A stretch of 64,000 nucleotides of DNA from an uncultured Eubacteriales bacterium. GTDB taxonomy: Bacteria > Bacillota > Clostridia > Christensenellales > Borkfalkiaceae. The DNA is taken from assembly GCA_900540805.1 (NCBI GenBank), contig UQHL01000013.1:1-64000 (forward strand), given 5' to 3'. Below the pieces are notes generated by a model. It saw nothing but the letters and a program-made list of their open reading frames with translations. It searched no databases and was not told where the DNA came from. Made by a program: the position numbers and the translations under genes. Shown piece by piece: positions 16,009-23,874 of this stretch (the first letter of the stretch is position 1; every line of letters begins with the position of its first letter).

Positions 16009-18360
16009 ATGTCTGTAACGCTGGATAAATTGCCCGTGGGAAAGTGCGCGCGGATCACCTCGGTGGACGGCGGCGAAATTTCCCTGCGAAAACATATTCT
16101 GGACATGGGGCTGACGCCGGGCACGGAAGTGACCCTGGTCAAAACCGCGCCCATGGGCGACCCGATCGAGCTTCGGGTGCGGGGGTACGAGCTTACCCTG
16201 CGAAAGGCGGACGCGGCGAAAATCGGGATTTCCGACGTGGGCGATCCTTCGGAAAAGCCGCTTCTGAAACAAAAGGAGCCTTCGCACATTCCCCACCCGG
16301 GCGTGGGCGAGGAAAAACGCAAACGGGCGGCGGGGGGAGTTATTCCCGAGGGCGCGCCCCTCAAATTTGCGCTGGCGGGAAATCAGAACTGCGGAAAGAC
16401 CACGCTGTTCAACCAACTGACGGGCGCCAATCAGCACGTGGGCAATTTTCCCGGGGTGACGGTGGACAGAAAAGACGGGGCCATGCGCAAGCATAAAGAA
16501 GCGGTGGTTACAGACCTGCCCGGCATATATTCGCTTTCTCCCTATACGGGCGAGGAGCTTGTTACGCGGGAATTTCTGCTGAAGGAGAAGCCCGACGGCA
16601 TCATCAATATTCTCGACGCGACCAATATCGAGCGCAATCTCTATCTCACCATGCAGCTCGTCACGCTGGATATCCCCATGGTGCTGGCGCTGAATATGAT
16701 GGACGAGGTGCGCGCCAACGGCGGCACGATCGACGTCAATGCCCTGGAGGCCGAGCTGGGAATTCCCGTCGTGCCGATTTCGGCGGCAAAAAACGAAGGG
16801 ATCGAGGAGCTGATCGAACACGCGATTCACGTCGCCCGCTATCGGGAGGTGCCCTTCGACGTTGATTTCTGTTCGTCGAGCGGCGAGGACGGAGGCGCGG
16901 TGCACCGCTGTATTCACGGCGTTTCTCACCTGATCGAGGACCACGCCGCGGCCGCGCGTATCCCCCTGCGCTTTGCGGCCACCAAATTGGTGGAGGGGGA
17001 CGATCTTATCATCGACGCGCTGGGGCTTTCGGAAAACGAGCGGGAAATGGCGGGGCATATCGTCAGGCAGATGGAAGAGGAGAGCGGGCTCGACGCGATG
17101 GCGGCGTTGGCCGACATGCGTTTCCGCTATATCGGCCGCCTGTGCGAGGAAACCGTCGTCAAGCCGCACGAGAGCAGGGAACGCCGCCGAAGCGAAAAGG
17201 CGGATAAATTTCTGACGGGGAAATATACCGCTCTGCCCGCCTTTATCCTCATCATGGGGCTGGTGTTTTACCTCACCTTCGGCTTGTTCGGCAAGTACCT
17301 GTCCGACTGGATGGAGCTGGGGATCGGCTGGCTCACCGACAAGGCGAGCGCGGGGCTTCTGCATTATGGGATTAATCCCGTCGTTCATTCGCTGATCATA
17401 GACGGTATCTTCGCGGGCGTGGGGAGCGTGCTGAGCTTCCTGCCGACGATCGTGGTGCTATTCTTCTTTCTGTCCATTCTCGAGGATACGGGGTATATGG
17501 CGCGCGTGGCGTTCGTCATGGATAAGCCGCTGCGGAAAATAGGGCTTTCGGGACGAAGCTTCGTGCCCATGCTGATCGGCTTCGGGTGCAGCGTGCCCGC
17601 AATCATGGCGACGCGCACGCTGCCCTCCGACCGCGACCGCAAAATGACGATCATGCTCACCCCGTTTATGAGCTGTTCGGCTAAAATCCCCGTTTACGGC
17701 ATGCTGTGCGCGGCGTTCTTTCCCCGCGCGGCGGCATTCGTCATGATCGCGCTGTACGTCATCGGCATCGCCATCGCGCTGCTGGCGGCGTTTATCTTCA
17801 AGAAGACGGCGTTCAAGGGCGAGCCCGTGCCCTTTGTCATGGAGCTGCCCAACTACCGTATTCCCTCCCCCAAGAGCGTGCTTCGGCTGATCTGGGAAAA
17901 ATCCAAGGACTTCATCACCCGCGCGTTTACGATTATTTTCGTGGCGACGGTGGTTATCTGGTTTTTGCAGAGCTTCGACGCGCGGCTGAACTTCGTAACC
18001 GATTCCTCGCTCAGTCTGCTGGCGACGGTGGGCGGCTGGGTGTCGGTGATCTTCAGGCCGCTGGGCTTCGGAAGCTGGCAGGCGGCTACGGCGCTCATCA
18101 CGGGCTTCACCGCCAAGGAAAGCGTCAAAAGCACCCTGGCCGTCCTCTTATCGGGCGCGTCGATTACTACGCTGTTTTCGCCCTTTACCGCGTTTGTGTT
18201 TCTGTTGTTTATTCTTTTATACACGCCGTGCGTGGCGGCGGTGGCGGCGGTCAAGCGGGAGCTGGGACGGGGCTGGGCCGCGGGGCTGGTCGTCGGGCAG
18301 TGCCTCGTGGCGTGGACGGTATGCTTCCTCGTCGCGCTGATCGGCGGGATTTTCGTCTGA
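16009..18360 (+). CDS. feoB: Ferrous iron transporter, FeoA-FeoB fusion
   Basis: A 783-residue Fe2+ uptake protein. Residues 1-75 are a complete FeoA SH3-like domain (LPVGKCARITSVDGG, HILDMGLTPGTEV). After a linker, the FeoB G-domain begins with GNQNCGKT (124-131), HVGNFPGVTVD and DLPGIYSLSPYTGEE. The membrane domain carries both gate motifs, GFGCSVPAIMATRTL and MSCSAKIPVYGML. FeoA and FeoB are usually separate, so the covalent fusion is a notable but known variant. AAGGAAG precedes the ATG. The next gene encodes the small FeoB-associated Cys-rich protein, confirming an iron-uptake cluster. Confidence 0.96.
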   Translation: MSVTLDKLPVGKCARITSVDGGEISLRKHILDMGLTPGTEVTLVKTAPMGDPIELRVRGYELTLRKADAAKIGISDVGDPSEKPLLKQKEPSHIPHPGVGEEKRKRAAGGVIPEGAPLKFALAGNQNCGKTTLFNQLTGANQHVGNFPGVTVDRKDGAMRKHKEAVVTDLPGIYSLSPYTGEELVTREFLLKEKPDGIINILDATNIERNLYLTMQLVTLDIPMVLALNMMDEVRANGGTIDVNALEAELGIPVVPISAAKNEGIEELIEHAIHVARYREVPFDVDFCSSSGEDGGAVHRCIHGVSHLIEDHAAAARIPLRFAATKLVEGDDLIIDALGLSENEREMAGHIVRQMEEESGLDAMAALADMRFRYIGRLCEETVVKPHESRERRRSEKADKFLTGKYTALPAFILIMGLVFYLTFGLFGKYLSDWMELGIGWLTDKASAGLLHYGINPVVHSLIIDGIFAGVGSVLSFLPTIVVLFFFLSILEDTGYMARVAFVMDKPLRKIGLSGRSFVPMLIGFGCSVPAIMATRTLPSDRDRKMTIMLTPFMSCSAKIPVYGMLCAAFFPRAAAFVMIALYVIGIAIALLAAFIFKKTAFKGEPVPFVMELPNYRIPSPKSVLRLIWEKSKDFITRAFTIIFVATVVIWFLQSFDARLNFVTDSSLSLLATVGGWVSVIFRPLGFGSWQAATALITGFTAKESVKSTLAVLLSGASITTLFSPFTAFVFLLFILLYTPCVAAVAAVKRELGRGWAAGLVVGQCLVAWTVCFLVALIGGIFV

Positions 18361-18382
18361 CGGATTATTTTTGCTGTCGGCG

Positions 18383-18410
18383 TTGAAAACGGCTTTCTTT
18401 CGGGTATAAT
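18383..18410 (+). promoter_or_regulatory. Internal promoter before FeoB-associated protein
   Basis: TTGAAA (18383-18388), 16-bp spacer, TATAAT (18405-18410), just downstream of feoB. It suggests the small protein and the metallopeptidase can be expressed apart from feoB. Confidence 0.65.
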
Positions 18411-18429
18411 ATATAGAAAGGGGATTCGC

Positions 18430-18639
18430 ATGAATTTTCAAAGTATTCTGGCGCTGGCCGCGGTGGGGCTTTGCCTGGCCGCGGCGCTGGCGTATATGAT
18501 CAGGCACAGGGGCGGCTGCGGCGGCTGTTCGGGGTGCGCGGGCAATTGCGGCGGCTGCGGGAAAAACTGCGGCGCGCGGCGTTCCCGAAAAAGGAAAAAG
18601 ACCGGGCCGACCGATTCGGAAAGGACGGAAAATAAATAA
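18430..18639 (+). CDS. FeoB-associated Cys-rich membrane protein
   Basis: A 69-residue protein with one N-terminal membrane helix (ILALAAVGLCLAAALAYMI). It is followed by a Gly/Cys-rich segment, CGGCSGCAGNCGGCGKNC, and a basic tail. This layout matches the FeoB-associated Cys-rich family found next to feoB in Bacillota. It probably binds iron or assists FeoB at the membrane, but its mechanism is unknown. It follows feoB after 69 bases and a promoter. Confidence 0.9.
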   Translation: MNFQSILALAAVGLCLAAALAYMIRHRGGCGGCSGCAGNCGGCGKNCGARRSRKRKKTGPTDSERTENK

Positions 18640-18654
18640 AAGAGGGCTATCGAT

Positions 18655-19374
18655 ATGGGGTATTGGATGTTTTTGGGGCTTTTGCTGGTCTGTTCGATTT
18701 TTTCGGGCTGGGCAAGCATGAAGGTACATTCGGCATACAGCGCGTTCAGCGTCGAAAAAAACGCTTCCCACATGACGGGCTACGACACCGCCGTGCGCCT
18801 GCTTCGCGCCAACGGCGTCTCCGACGTCTCCGTCGGCAGGGTAAAGGGCAGGCTCACCGACCATTTCGACCCGCGCCGCCACGTGGTCAACCTCTCCGAC
18901 GCGACTTACGGGGACGATTCGGTTGCCGCCGTGGCCGTGGCCGCGCACGAGATCGGGCACGTCATGCAGAAGGAAAAGGGGTATATTCCCTATAAAATAC
19001 GTTCCGTTTTGGTTCCGATCGCCACGTTCGGCTCCCGTCTCGCGCTTCCCGTGGTGCTGATCGGGTTTATTCTCGATTTATTCGTGCGGTCGGGCTCGCC
19101 CGTCGGCCTTTACGCCGCCTATGTCGGTATCGCGCTGTACGGGCTCTCCACGCTCTTTACGCTGGTGACTCTGCCCGTCGAGCTGGACGCCAGCCGCCGC
19201 GCGAAAAAAATGCTCCTCGAGGAGGGCGTGATCGCCGAGGAGGAAAAGGCGGGCGCAAGCAAGGTGCTCGGCGCCGCCGCCCTTACGTATGTGGCCGCGC
19301 TGCTGACCTCTATTCTGTATTTCCTGCGGTTTGCCACCGTCATTCTGTCGCTGTTTGGGCGCAGAAGAGATTAA
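18655..19374 (+). CDS. Membrane zinc metallopeptidase (YugP family)
   Basis: A 239-residue membrane protease of the neutral zinc metallopeptidase family typified by YugP. An N-terminal membrane helix is followed by the catalytic motif AAHEIGHVMQ (HExxH) and three more hydrophobic helices. The KVHSAYSAFS and MTGYDTAVRLL segments are family-typical. Substrates are not established. It starts 15 bases after the FeoB-associated gene with AGAGGG upstream, so it is likely co-transcribed, and a strong terminator follows. Confidence 0.88.
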   Translation: MGYWMFLGLLLVCSIFSGWASMKVHSAYSAFSVEKNASHMTGYDTAVRLLRANGVSDVSVGRVKGRLTDHFDPRRHVVNLSDATYGDDSVAAVAVAAHEIGHVMQKEKGYIPYKIRSVLVPIATFGSRLALPVVLIGFILDLFVRSGSPVGLYAAYVGIALYGLSTLFTLVTLPVELDASRRAKKMLLEEGVIAEEEKAGASKVLGAAALTYVAALLTSILYFLRFATVILSLFGRRRD

Positions 19375-19405
19375 GCAAAGATATCCGAAAATAAACGAAG
19401 CTCCG

Positions 19406-19431
19406 AAAGCGCGGTTAATCCGCGCTTTTTT
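19406..19431 (+). terminator. Terminator of feo-associated operon
   Basis: Perfect 9-bp stem AAAGCGCGG / CCGCGCTTT with loop TTAAT, followed by T. Confidence 0.92.
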
Positions 19432-19481
19432 GTTATAAAAATAAATTTATTCAATTTATTCATTTTTTTTGCTGGAAACTA

Positions 19482-19510
19482 TTGACAAAATCCACGGGGG
19501 GGGGTATAAT
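19482..19510 (+). promoter_or_regulatory. Promoter with G9 tract in spacer (phase-variable candidate)
   Basis: Perfect TTGACA (19482-19487), 17-bp spacer, perfect TATAAT (19505-19510). The last nine spacer bases are all G (19496-19504). Slippage in this tract would change the spacing to 16 or 18 bp and retune or switch expression of the collagen-like lipoprotein. Confidence 0.8.
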
Positions 19511-19547
19511 ATTAACAGTTAAAAAATAAATAATGCGGAGGAACATT

Positions 19548-22124
19548 ATGAAAAAGAGAGTAAAGGGTTTTGCAAAGAGCGCGTTGTCGCTGTCGCTTGC
19601 GGCGACCGCGTTGTTCGGGCTGGGAGCGTGCGACGACGATTCGGCCGGAAGCGGAAGCTCGAGCGGGAGCCTGAACGGCGGGGGATATCCGCTGAAATTT
19701 GAAACCGTATATGCCATGGCGCAGGAAGCGGGCTTTACGGGGACGATGGACGAGCTGATCGAACTGTTTAAGGGCGCGGCGGGCGCGCAGGGCGAAAAAG
19801 GCGACAAGGGCGACAAAGGAGATAAAGGCGACAAGGGTGACAAGGGCGACAAGGGCGACAAGGGCGACACGGGAGCGGCCGGTCTCCAAGGCGAAAAAGG
19901 CGATACGGGCGCGGCGGGGCTTGCCGGCGTAGGGATAAAGAACGCCGAAATCAACTCCGCGGGAGAATTGGTGATTACCCTTACGGACGACAGAGTAATC
20001 AATTGCGGGAAAGTGACGGGGAGCGGCTCGGGGGAGACGGGCGCGCCCGATACGCAGCTTGCTGCGGAGCTGGCGGCGGCTCTTTCCGCAACGGAGCTCA
20101 AGGGCGTCAATTTCCGTGCGGAATCGGTGATCGGCGCTTCGTTTAATATCGTTGACGGAAAAGCGGACTTTACCCGCGAAGGATTTTACGCGGATATGAT
20201 TACGTATTCCACCCTCTCTGACGGCGGCCAAAGCTATAACGCCATGTATTTCCGCGGCGACGCGGCCTACGAAGCAAATTGGCAAAACGGCGGCGGCAAC
20301 GTGGACGTAAGCTTCGACACCATTTATAAAATGGTAGTGGAGCAAGGCTTTGAAGTCTCCATCGACGAGCTTATGAAATTCGCCGAGGATTGGGGCGTCG
20401 AAAACGGCAACGCATACATAGTAATCGGCGGAGAACGGATAGATCTCGGGCCGATAACGGGCGGCGGAAGCGAGGAGTCTCAGTACGCCACCGTCAACGA
20501 GCTTTTGGCCGCGATTTCCTCGGGCGAGTATCTCCTCAAAAAATACAACGTCGAGAGCGGCGGTATGGTTGCGTTTTCCTCTCCGTTCGTCATGAAGGTG
20601 TTGAAAAACGTTCCCGCCGTGCTGGGCGGAACGGCAGAGGCGACTGCGGACGGCTACGCCCTTACATACAATATCGCACAAACGATGGAGAAGCTTTACG
20701 ACACTGCGCGGCTGCTGGCGGCGGCCGTAGATGCGGATAAGACGATGACCGTCGGCGAAGCGATCGAATACGCCCCCGTAAAGAGCCTTCTTCAAAGTCT
20801 TTTGAAGGGAGTGACGGCGCAGGAAACGGCGGATTTCGCCAAGCTGGTGATGTCCGCGCAAAACGGAGAAATGCCGGACGAAACCTTCTATCAGGCATTC
20901 CCTCGCCCCGAAGCGGAGGCGGATGCATGGACGTATCTGGGCGCGTGTCTGTCCTCCGAGACGGTGGGCGAAGCTTTTCTCGGCGCTCCCGCGGCTTTGG
21001 GCACGCTTAACGTATATGACCTGCTTTGCGGCGCGATCTACGGCATCGATACGGCGGGTCTTCCCGACGCCCTGCTTCCGTCTATGGAAAACGCGGTGAA
21101 AAGCTTCTGGGAAACCCTCCGTACCAATGCGGAGAACTCGATGGGCACCTGGCTGCAAATGCTCTTTTCCGACGCCGCGCCCGAAATCACCTTCCTGTTC
21201 GACGCTGACAAAAAGCTTGTGGCGGCAGAAGCGGCCGTGAAGATCGTGGGCGAGACGGACGGCGGCAGAGACGTGATGACCGTTTCCGCGCGTGCGGATT
21301 TTCTCCCCGCCGCGCCCGAGCTGTTCGATTTGACGGGCTGTAAATGTATTGCGGGCTATACCTACGCTGCGGCGGAGGAGACCAAATCCGTAAGCGTCAG
21401 CTTCCGTGGGTTCGGCGAAGTGACGCGGTATTTTAACGACCAAACGGGCGCTCAGCTTTTCGAGGCATATCTGGACGCGGGTGCAGGGGTGATGTTTACG
21501 GTGCGCGATTACGGAGAAATTTATTTCGCTACCTCGACCGGATCCGGTCGGTTGGAAAAAGATTACGATGGCGGGTGGTATTACTACGACGATAACAAAG
21601 AACAGATTTTCGTGGAAGAAGAGTACATTTATTCGTTGGATAAGTACTATTTCGACGAAACAGAGAAACAGTTTTATTTGCTTGAAAACGAAGCTTTCTA
21701 CCTCGTTTCTTTCGATAAAGAAACGGGCGCGATGACAAAGGGCGAGGTTGCGGATTATATTCGGGCGGAATCAAACCGAGAGGAAACGAAAGTCACCGCG
21801 ACGTTCGATATTACGTTTACCGTGGCGGACAATACCGCGACTACCGTCGTAAAGTGCGGCGACCAAATTCTGGGGACCGTTTCTCAGGCGTTAAAAACCG
21901 AAATCGATACGATCTATCTTTTCTCCTTCGGCGGAAGGGTGGACGAACCGAGCCGCTTTGAACAGATCGAAATTCGAGAAATCACGATAAACGGCGTAAC
22001 CTATACGGACGTCCATCTTTATATTTCTCTCGACGCATATCGCGTGGAGATAGGCAGCGATCACGGACACGAAGCGGTCGAGTTTTCCGCCGCGGGTACT
22101 CCCGTCGTGGAAACGATTGCGTAA
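19548..22124 (+). CDS. Surface lipoprotein with collagen-like repeats
   Basis: An 858-residue lipoprotein, anchored by Cys28 (lipobox LGAC). After a Gly/Ser-rich linker comes a short module, FETVYAMAQEAGFTGTMDEL, and about 17-18 Gly-X-Y triplets (residues of about 76-128), including seven consecutive GDK. The GDK run is encoded by a 9-bp tandem repeat, so its length can vary. A related module, FDTIYKMVVEQGFEVSIDEL, recurs near residue 260. The remaining 600 residues are mixed alpha/beta and not recognised. The start at 19548 has GGAGG six bases upstream; the in-frame ATG at 19533 is rejected. The G9 promoter and repeat-coding tract suggest a variable surface protein. Confidence 0.82.
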   Translation: MKKRVKGFAKSALSLSLAATALFGLGACDDDSAGSGSSSGSLNGGGYPLKFETVYAMAQEAGFTGTMDELIELFKGAAGAQGEKGDKGDKGDKGDKGDKGDKGDKGDTGAAGLQGEKGDTGAAGLAGVGIKNAEINSAGELVITLTDDRVINCGKVTGSGSGETGAPDTQLAAELAAALSATELKGVNFRAESVIGASFNIVDGKADFTREGFYADMITYSTLSDGGQSYNAMYFRGDAAYEANWQNGGGNVDVSFDTIYKMVVEQGFEVSIDELMKFAEDWGVENGNAYIVIGGERIDLGPITGGGSEESQYATVNELLAAISSGEYLLKKYNVESGGMVAFSSPFVMKVLKNVPAVLGGTAEATADGYALTYNIAQTMEKLYDTARLLAAAVDADKTMTVGEAIEYAPVKSLLQSLLKGVTAQETADFAKLVMSAQNGEMPDETFYQAFPRPEAEADAWTYLGACLSSETVGEAFLGAPAALGTLNVYDLLCGAIYGIDTAGLPDALLPSMENAVKSFWETLRTNAENSMGTWLQMLFSDAAPEITFLFDADKKLVAAEAAVKIVGETDGGRDVMTVSARADFLPAAPELFDLTGCKCIAGYTYAAAEETKSVSVSFRGFGEVTRYFNDQTGAQLFEAYLDAGAGVMFTVRDYGEIYFATSTGSGRLEKDYDGGWYYYDDNKEQIFVEEEYIYSLDKYYFDETEKQFYLLENEAFYLVSFDKETGAMTKGEVADYIRAESNREETKVTATFDITFTVADNTATTVVKCGDQILGTVSQALKTEIDTIYLFSFGGRVDEPSRFEQIEIREITINGVTYTDVHLYISLDAYRVEIGSDHGHEAVEFSAAGTPVVETIA

Positions 22125-22148
22125 GCTTTTGAAAAAATGCGGCATAGG

Positions 22149-22184
22149 CGCCCGCCTCCGAAAAAAAATCGGGGCGGGCGTTTT
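22149..22184 (+). terminator. Terminator of collagen-like lipoprotein gene
   Basis: CGCCCGCC(T)CCGA pairs with TCGGGGCGGGCG across an A-rich loop, ending TTTT. Confidence 0.85.
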
Positions 22185-22207
22185 ATGTGCAACCGAACCC
22201 GATTTAC

Positions 22208-22235
22208 TTGCTTTTTTTGCCGCAATGAATATAAT
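22208..22235 (+). promoter_or_regulatory. Promoter of ECF sigma operon
   Basis: TTGCTT (22208-22213), 16-bp spacer, TATAAT (22230-22235). It looks like a housekeeping promoter and not an obvious autoregulated ECF promoter. Confidence 0.6.
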
Positions 22236-22354
22236 TAAACTGTACGGCGGCGTTCCGCAAGGAAAATTTTCGGCAAAAACCGCAACCGTAAGGAGTTAAA
22301 ATCTACTATGCAGGTGAACGGAAAAGGTTATCGTTTGCGTGCGAAGGAGCGCAA

Positions 22355-22912
22355 ATGACGGATGAAGAGATCGTCGGGAAATATTTTTTGCGCGATCAGT
22401 CCGCTCTGTCCGCCACGGCGGAGAAGTACGGCGGCTTTCTGCGCGCCGTGTCCGTTAACATCTTACATAACGGCTCCGACGCAGAGGAATGCGTAAGCGA
22501 CACCTATCTCGCCTGCTGGAATACCATTCCGCCCGAAAATCCCCGTTCGCTGAAAGCTTATGCGGGCACCTTATGCCGCAATATTTCCTTCGATTGCTAT
22601 AAGCGCGCGCACGCGCAGAAACGGGGCGGCGGCAGAACGGAGATGCTGCTTTCGGAGATCGAGGATTTTCTGCCCGCGGAAGGAAGCGGGGCGGACTATG
22701 AGGAGACGGACGCGGCGGAGGCGATAAACGAGTTTCTTTCCTCCTTGAAATCGGCTCAGCGGGTGGTGTTTGTCAGGCGGTATTGGTTTTTTGACGATGT
22801 AAAAGATATTGCGGACCGCATGGGCTTTTCCGAAAGCAAGGTGAAATCCATTCTTTTCCGCACGCGAAAGAAGCTCAAAGAAAAACTCATTCGGGAGGGC
22901 ATCGGCGTATGA
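22355..22912 (+). CDS. ECF-type RNA polymerase sigma factor
   Basis: A 185-residue sigma-70-family factor with only regions 2 and 4. Region 2 includes VSVNILHNGSDAEECVSDTY and ENPRSLKAYAGTLCRNISFD. Region 4 is QRVVFVRRYWFFDDVKDIAD followed by the HTH FSESKVKSILFRTRKKLKE. It should direct polymerase to a small regulon, probably for envelope or surface functions. AAGGAG precedes the ATG. Its TGA overlaps the ATG of the next gene (ATGA), so the partner is translationally coupled, the usual arrangement for a sigma/anti-sigma pair. Confidence 0.92.
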   Translation: MTDEEIVGKYFLRDQSALSATAEKYGGFLRAVSVNILHNGSDAEECVSDTYLACWNTIPPENPRSLKAYAGTLCRNISFDCYKRAHAQKRGGGRTEMLLSEIEDFLPAEGSGADYEETDAAEAINEFLSSLKSAQRVVFVRRYWFFDDVKDIADRMGFSESKVKSILFRTRKKLKEKLIREGIGV

Positions 22913-23304
22913 GCGACAAGAAAAATTTTTCCGCGCTCGGCAGAATAGACGAAAAATACGTCGAGGAAGCGGACGGGTATTCCGTTGCGCCCGAAGCGCG
23001 GCGGGGCGGAGCAAAATCGTCGCGGCGGCGAAAGCGTTTCGTAAAGAGCGTCGTCGGGCTTGCCGCGGGGCTTGCGATCGTATGCGTCGGGGGCTTTTGG
23101 CTGAAGCAGACGGTTTTCCTTGCGAAAAGAGGCGAGCCCAATAAAGGGGCCACCTGGGAGGGCGCTCCCTCCGATACGGAAAACGATACGCAGGGCGGCG
23201 ATGCCTGCAACCCTTCGGATTCCTTTTCTTCTTCGTCTTCGTCCTCGTCCTCCTCTTCGGGCGCGTCGGACTCCGCGTCGGAAGGCTCGGAAATTTTTCC
23301 GTAA
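22909..23304 (+). CDS. Single-pass membrane protein coupled to ECF sigma, anti-sigma candidate
   Basis: A 131-residue protein: cytosolic N terminus (GRIDEKYVEEADGYSV, the short motif common in partners of clostridial sigma factors), a basic stretch, one membrane helix (about residues 45-63) and an external tail ending in a serine-rich run with 12 Ser in 13 residues. It overlaps the sigma gene by four bases. Position and topology suggest it senses an external signal and holds the sigma factor, but it has no recognisable ASD or RsiW zinc domain and is much shorter than typical anti-sigmas. It may be truncated or a minimal form. Confidence 0.65.
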   Translation: MSDKKNFSALGRIDEKYVEEADGYSVAPEARRGGAKSSRRRKRFVKSVVGLAAGLAIVCVGGFWLKQTVFLAKRGEPNKGATWEGAPSDTENDTQGGDACNPSDSFSSSSSSSSSSSGASDSASEGSEIFP

Positions 23305-23396
23305 ACTGCATAGAGCGGACGTACCGAACGGAAAACGTCGCGTTAACATTTTGAAAAGCTTTTCGTAAAACGGAAGAACGTAACAAAGCGGCCGAA

Positions 23397-23522
23397 AGCG
23401 AGCGTCTCCGCTTTTTTCCTGCGAAAAATTCAACGTCAAGCGAGCGTCTCCGCTTTTTTTCTACGAAAAATTCAACGTCAAGCGAGCGTCTCCGCCTTTT
23501 TCCCGCGAAAAACTCAACGTCG
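23397..23522 (+). repeat. 42-bp tandem repeat, three copies, each with a terminator-like hairpin
   Basis: Units begin at 23397, 23439 and 23481. Each has AGCGAGCGTCTCCGC, a T-run, GCGAAAAA and TTCAACGTC. AAGCG / CGCTT (or a longer AAAGCGG / CCGCTTT before unit 1) plus the T-run looks like an intrinsic terminator, so the array may be a tandem set of terminators for the sigma operon. Bases 23523-23677 hold nothing else that I recognise. Confidence 0.8.
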
Positions 23523-23677
23523 AAAATTTCCCCGCTCCATATGCAAGCGGAGCCTGCCGCCCGTCGGGGCGTGCTTCGAAAATTTTATAAAAGTGCAAAA
23601 ACACGGCGTCGATTTTTTCGGCGCTGTTTTTCCACATTAATATCATTTTTTGCGGTATAATTCCATGTTTTTACGGC

Positions 23678-23706
23678 AAACGGGGCTTAAACCCCGTTTT
23701 TTTCTT
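23678..23706 (+). terminator. Strong terminator before ABC operon
   Basis: Perfect 8-bp stem AAACGGGG / CCCCGTTT with a six-base loop and a T-run. It insulates the ABC operon from upstream transcription. Confidence 0.88.
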
Positions 23707-23726
23707 TTTTCGTCCGCGCCGCTTTC

Positions 23727-23755
23727 TTGACTTTATTTCCCGAAATAATTATAAT
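23727..23755 (+). promoter_or_regulatory. ABC exporter operon promoter
   Basis: TTGACT (23727-23732), 17-bp spacer, perfect TATAAT (23750-23755). The leader to the ATG at 23875 is about 110 bases. Confidence 0.82.
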
Positions 23756-23874
23756 ACACAAATGTAGAATAAAACTTGAAATAGAATTATTACACACTCT
23801 TTACAAAACTTTCGCGCGCTTTACAAAGGGGCGGGCGAAGAATACGGAAAAAGAAAAAAAAACGGAGGTAACGT

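Noticed and set aside
19512..21443. Open frame of 643 codons on the minus strand
   Set aside because: It lies antisense to a clear lipoprotein gene, has basic low-complexity sequence typical of GC-rich shadow frames, and has no ribosome site or promoter.
23655..23706. Short RNA from a TATAAT at 23655 to the terminator
   Set aside because: No acceptable -35, and the predicted RNA would be under 40 bases.
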